DNA from: Acidobacteriota bacterium
GTDB taxonomy: Bacteria; Acidobacteriota; Thermoanaerobaculia; Gp7-AA8
Direction: 5' to 3'
Assembly: GCA_021325515.1 (NCBI GenBank)
Contig: JAJPHC010000001.1
Location: 1-64,000, forward strand
DNA: 64,000 nucleotides
Part shown: positions 63,823 through 64,000 of the stretch, piece after piece
Layout of the letters: every line of letters begins with the position of its first letter
How positions within the stretch are numbered: the stretch's first letter is position 1
Notes under the pieces: generated by a model
Told to the model about the DNA's origin: nothing
What the model saw: only the letters and a program-made list of their open reading frames with translations
Databases searched by the model: none
Program-made: the position numbers and the translations under genes

Positions 63823-64000
63823 CTAGTCCGGCTCATCCGTACGGGTTGGCTTCGAACTCTGAGCCGGCGGGCAGTCACTGGATTGCTCGACGTCCGGAAG
63901 CATGCCGAGGCAAGCGCGAACCGTGTCGATGAGGATCTCGATGTCGAAAGGCTTGCGCAGCGTTCCTGCGACGATCCGCGGGTTCAGCTCGCGCGGCTCG
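63823..64000 (-). CDS. Response regulator, C-terminal part (cut by window edge)
   Basis: The last 58 codons of a leftward gene that continues past the window. The visible part has PRIVAGTLRKPFDIEIL, with the Lys-Pro-Phe of a receiver domain's last strand, and a polar tail (SSDCPPAQSSKPTRTDEPD). It resembles the next gene, so this is a tandem pair. Whether it has an N-terminal partner domain cannot be seen. Confidence 0.75.
   Translation of the reverse strand, partial: EPRELNPRIVAGTLRKPFDIEILIDTVRACLGMLPDVEQSSDCPPAQSSKPTRTDEPD

Overview
The window is a high-GC bacterial chromosome segment with very dense coding; no gap above 300 bases lacks a gene. The features fit a didermic (LPS- or glycolipid-bearing) bacterium: a complete nucleotide-heptose pathway, many membrane glycosyltransferases, zinc-type ribosomal proteins, and one unbroken str-S10-spc-alpha ribosomal block. 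I lean towards an Acidobacteriota-like lineage from gene content and protein style. That is inference, not proof; the 23S fragment at the left edge or the r-proteins would settle it.

Layout. (1) 1-698: 3' end of 23S rRNA, 5S rRNA and a strong rrn terminator. (2) 773-16966: a surface-glycan region of GT2 glycosyltransferases, FkbM and class I methyltransferases, a Wzx-like flippase, a leftward sugar-modification operon (epimerase, SDR, Gfo/Idh, GT2), and a rightward module of two paralogous ~658-residue membrane proteins flanking a GT2 + DUF2304 pair, followed by a GT39-like protein. (3) 16999-31907: a tightly overlapping nine-gene operon (transaldolase, HddA, FAD mutase-like, methyltransferase, GT2, HddC, epimerase, GmhB, GT-C). 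Facing it is a leftward operon (FAD mutase-like, GmhA-like isomerase, GT-C), then two more membrane glycosyltransferases. Together these can make GDP-D-glycero-alpha-D-manno-heptose from sedoheptulose 7-phosphate and build it into a glycan. (4) 31934-33636: cupin, DUF4186 and ornithine-cyclodeaminase-family genes.

(5) 33690-54103: promoter, rpsL-rpsG-fusA-tuf, rpsJ through rplO-secY-adk-map-infA-rpmJ, and rpsM-rpsK-rpsD-rpoA-rplQ, ending in a perfect hairpin terminator. All 32 genes point right. Four spacers of this superoperon hold long inverted repeats of three different sequence families: one family on both sides of rpsJ, a heptamer-built one before rplO, and a 27-bp-arm one before rpoA. 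A further structured spacer precedes rpsD.

(6) 54116-64000, all leftward: a membrane M28 peptidase; a secreted M28 peptidase coupled to an ABC-F ATPase; an aldehyde dehydrogenase, glutamine-synthetase-like and SDR operon that resembles gamma-glutamyl-polyamine catabolism; an EamA transporter; and two single-domain response regulators, the second cut by the window edge.
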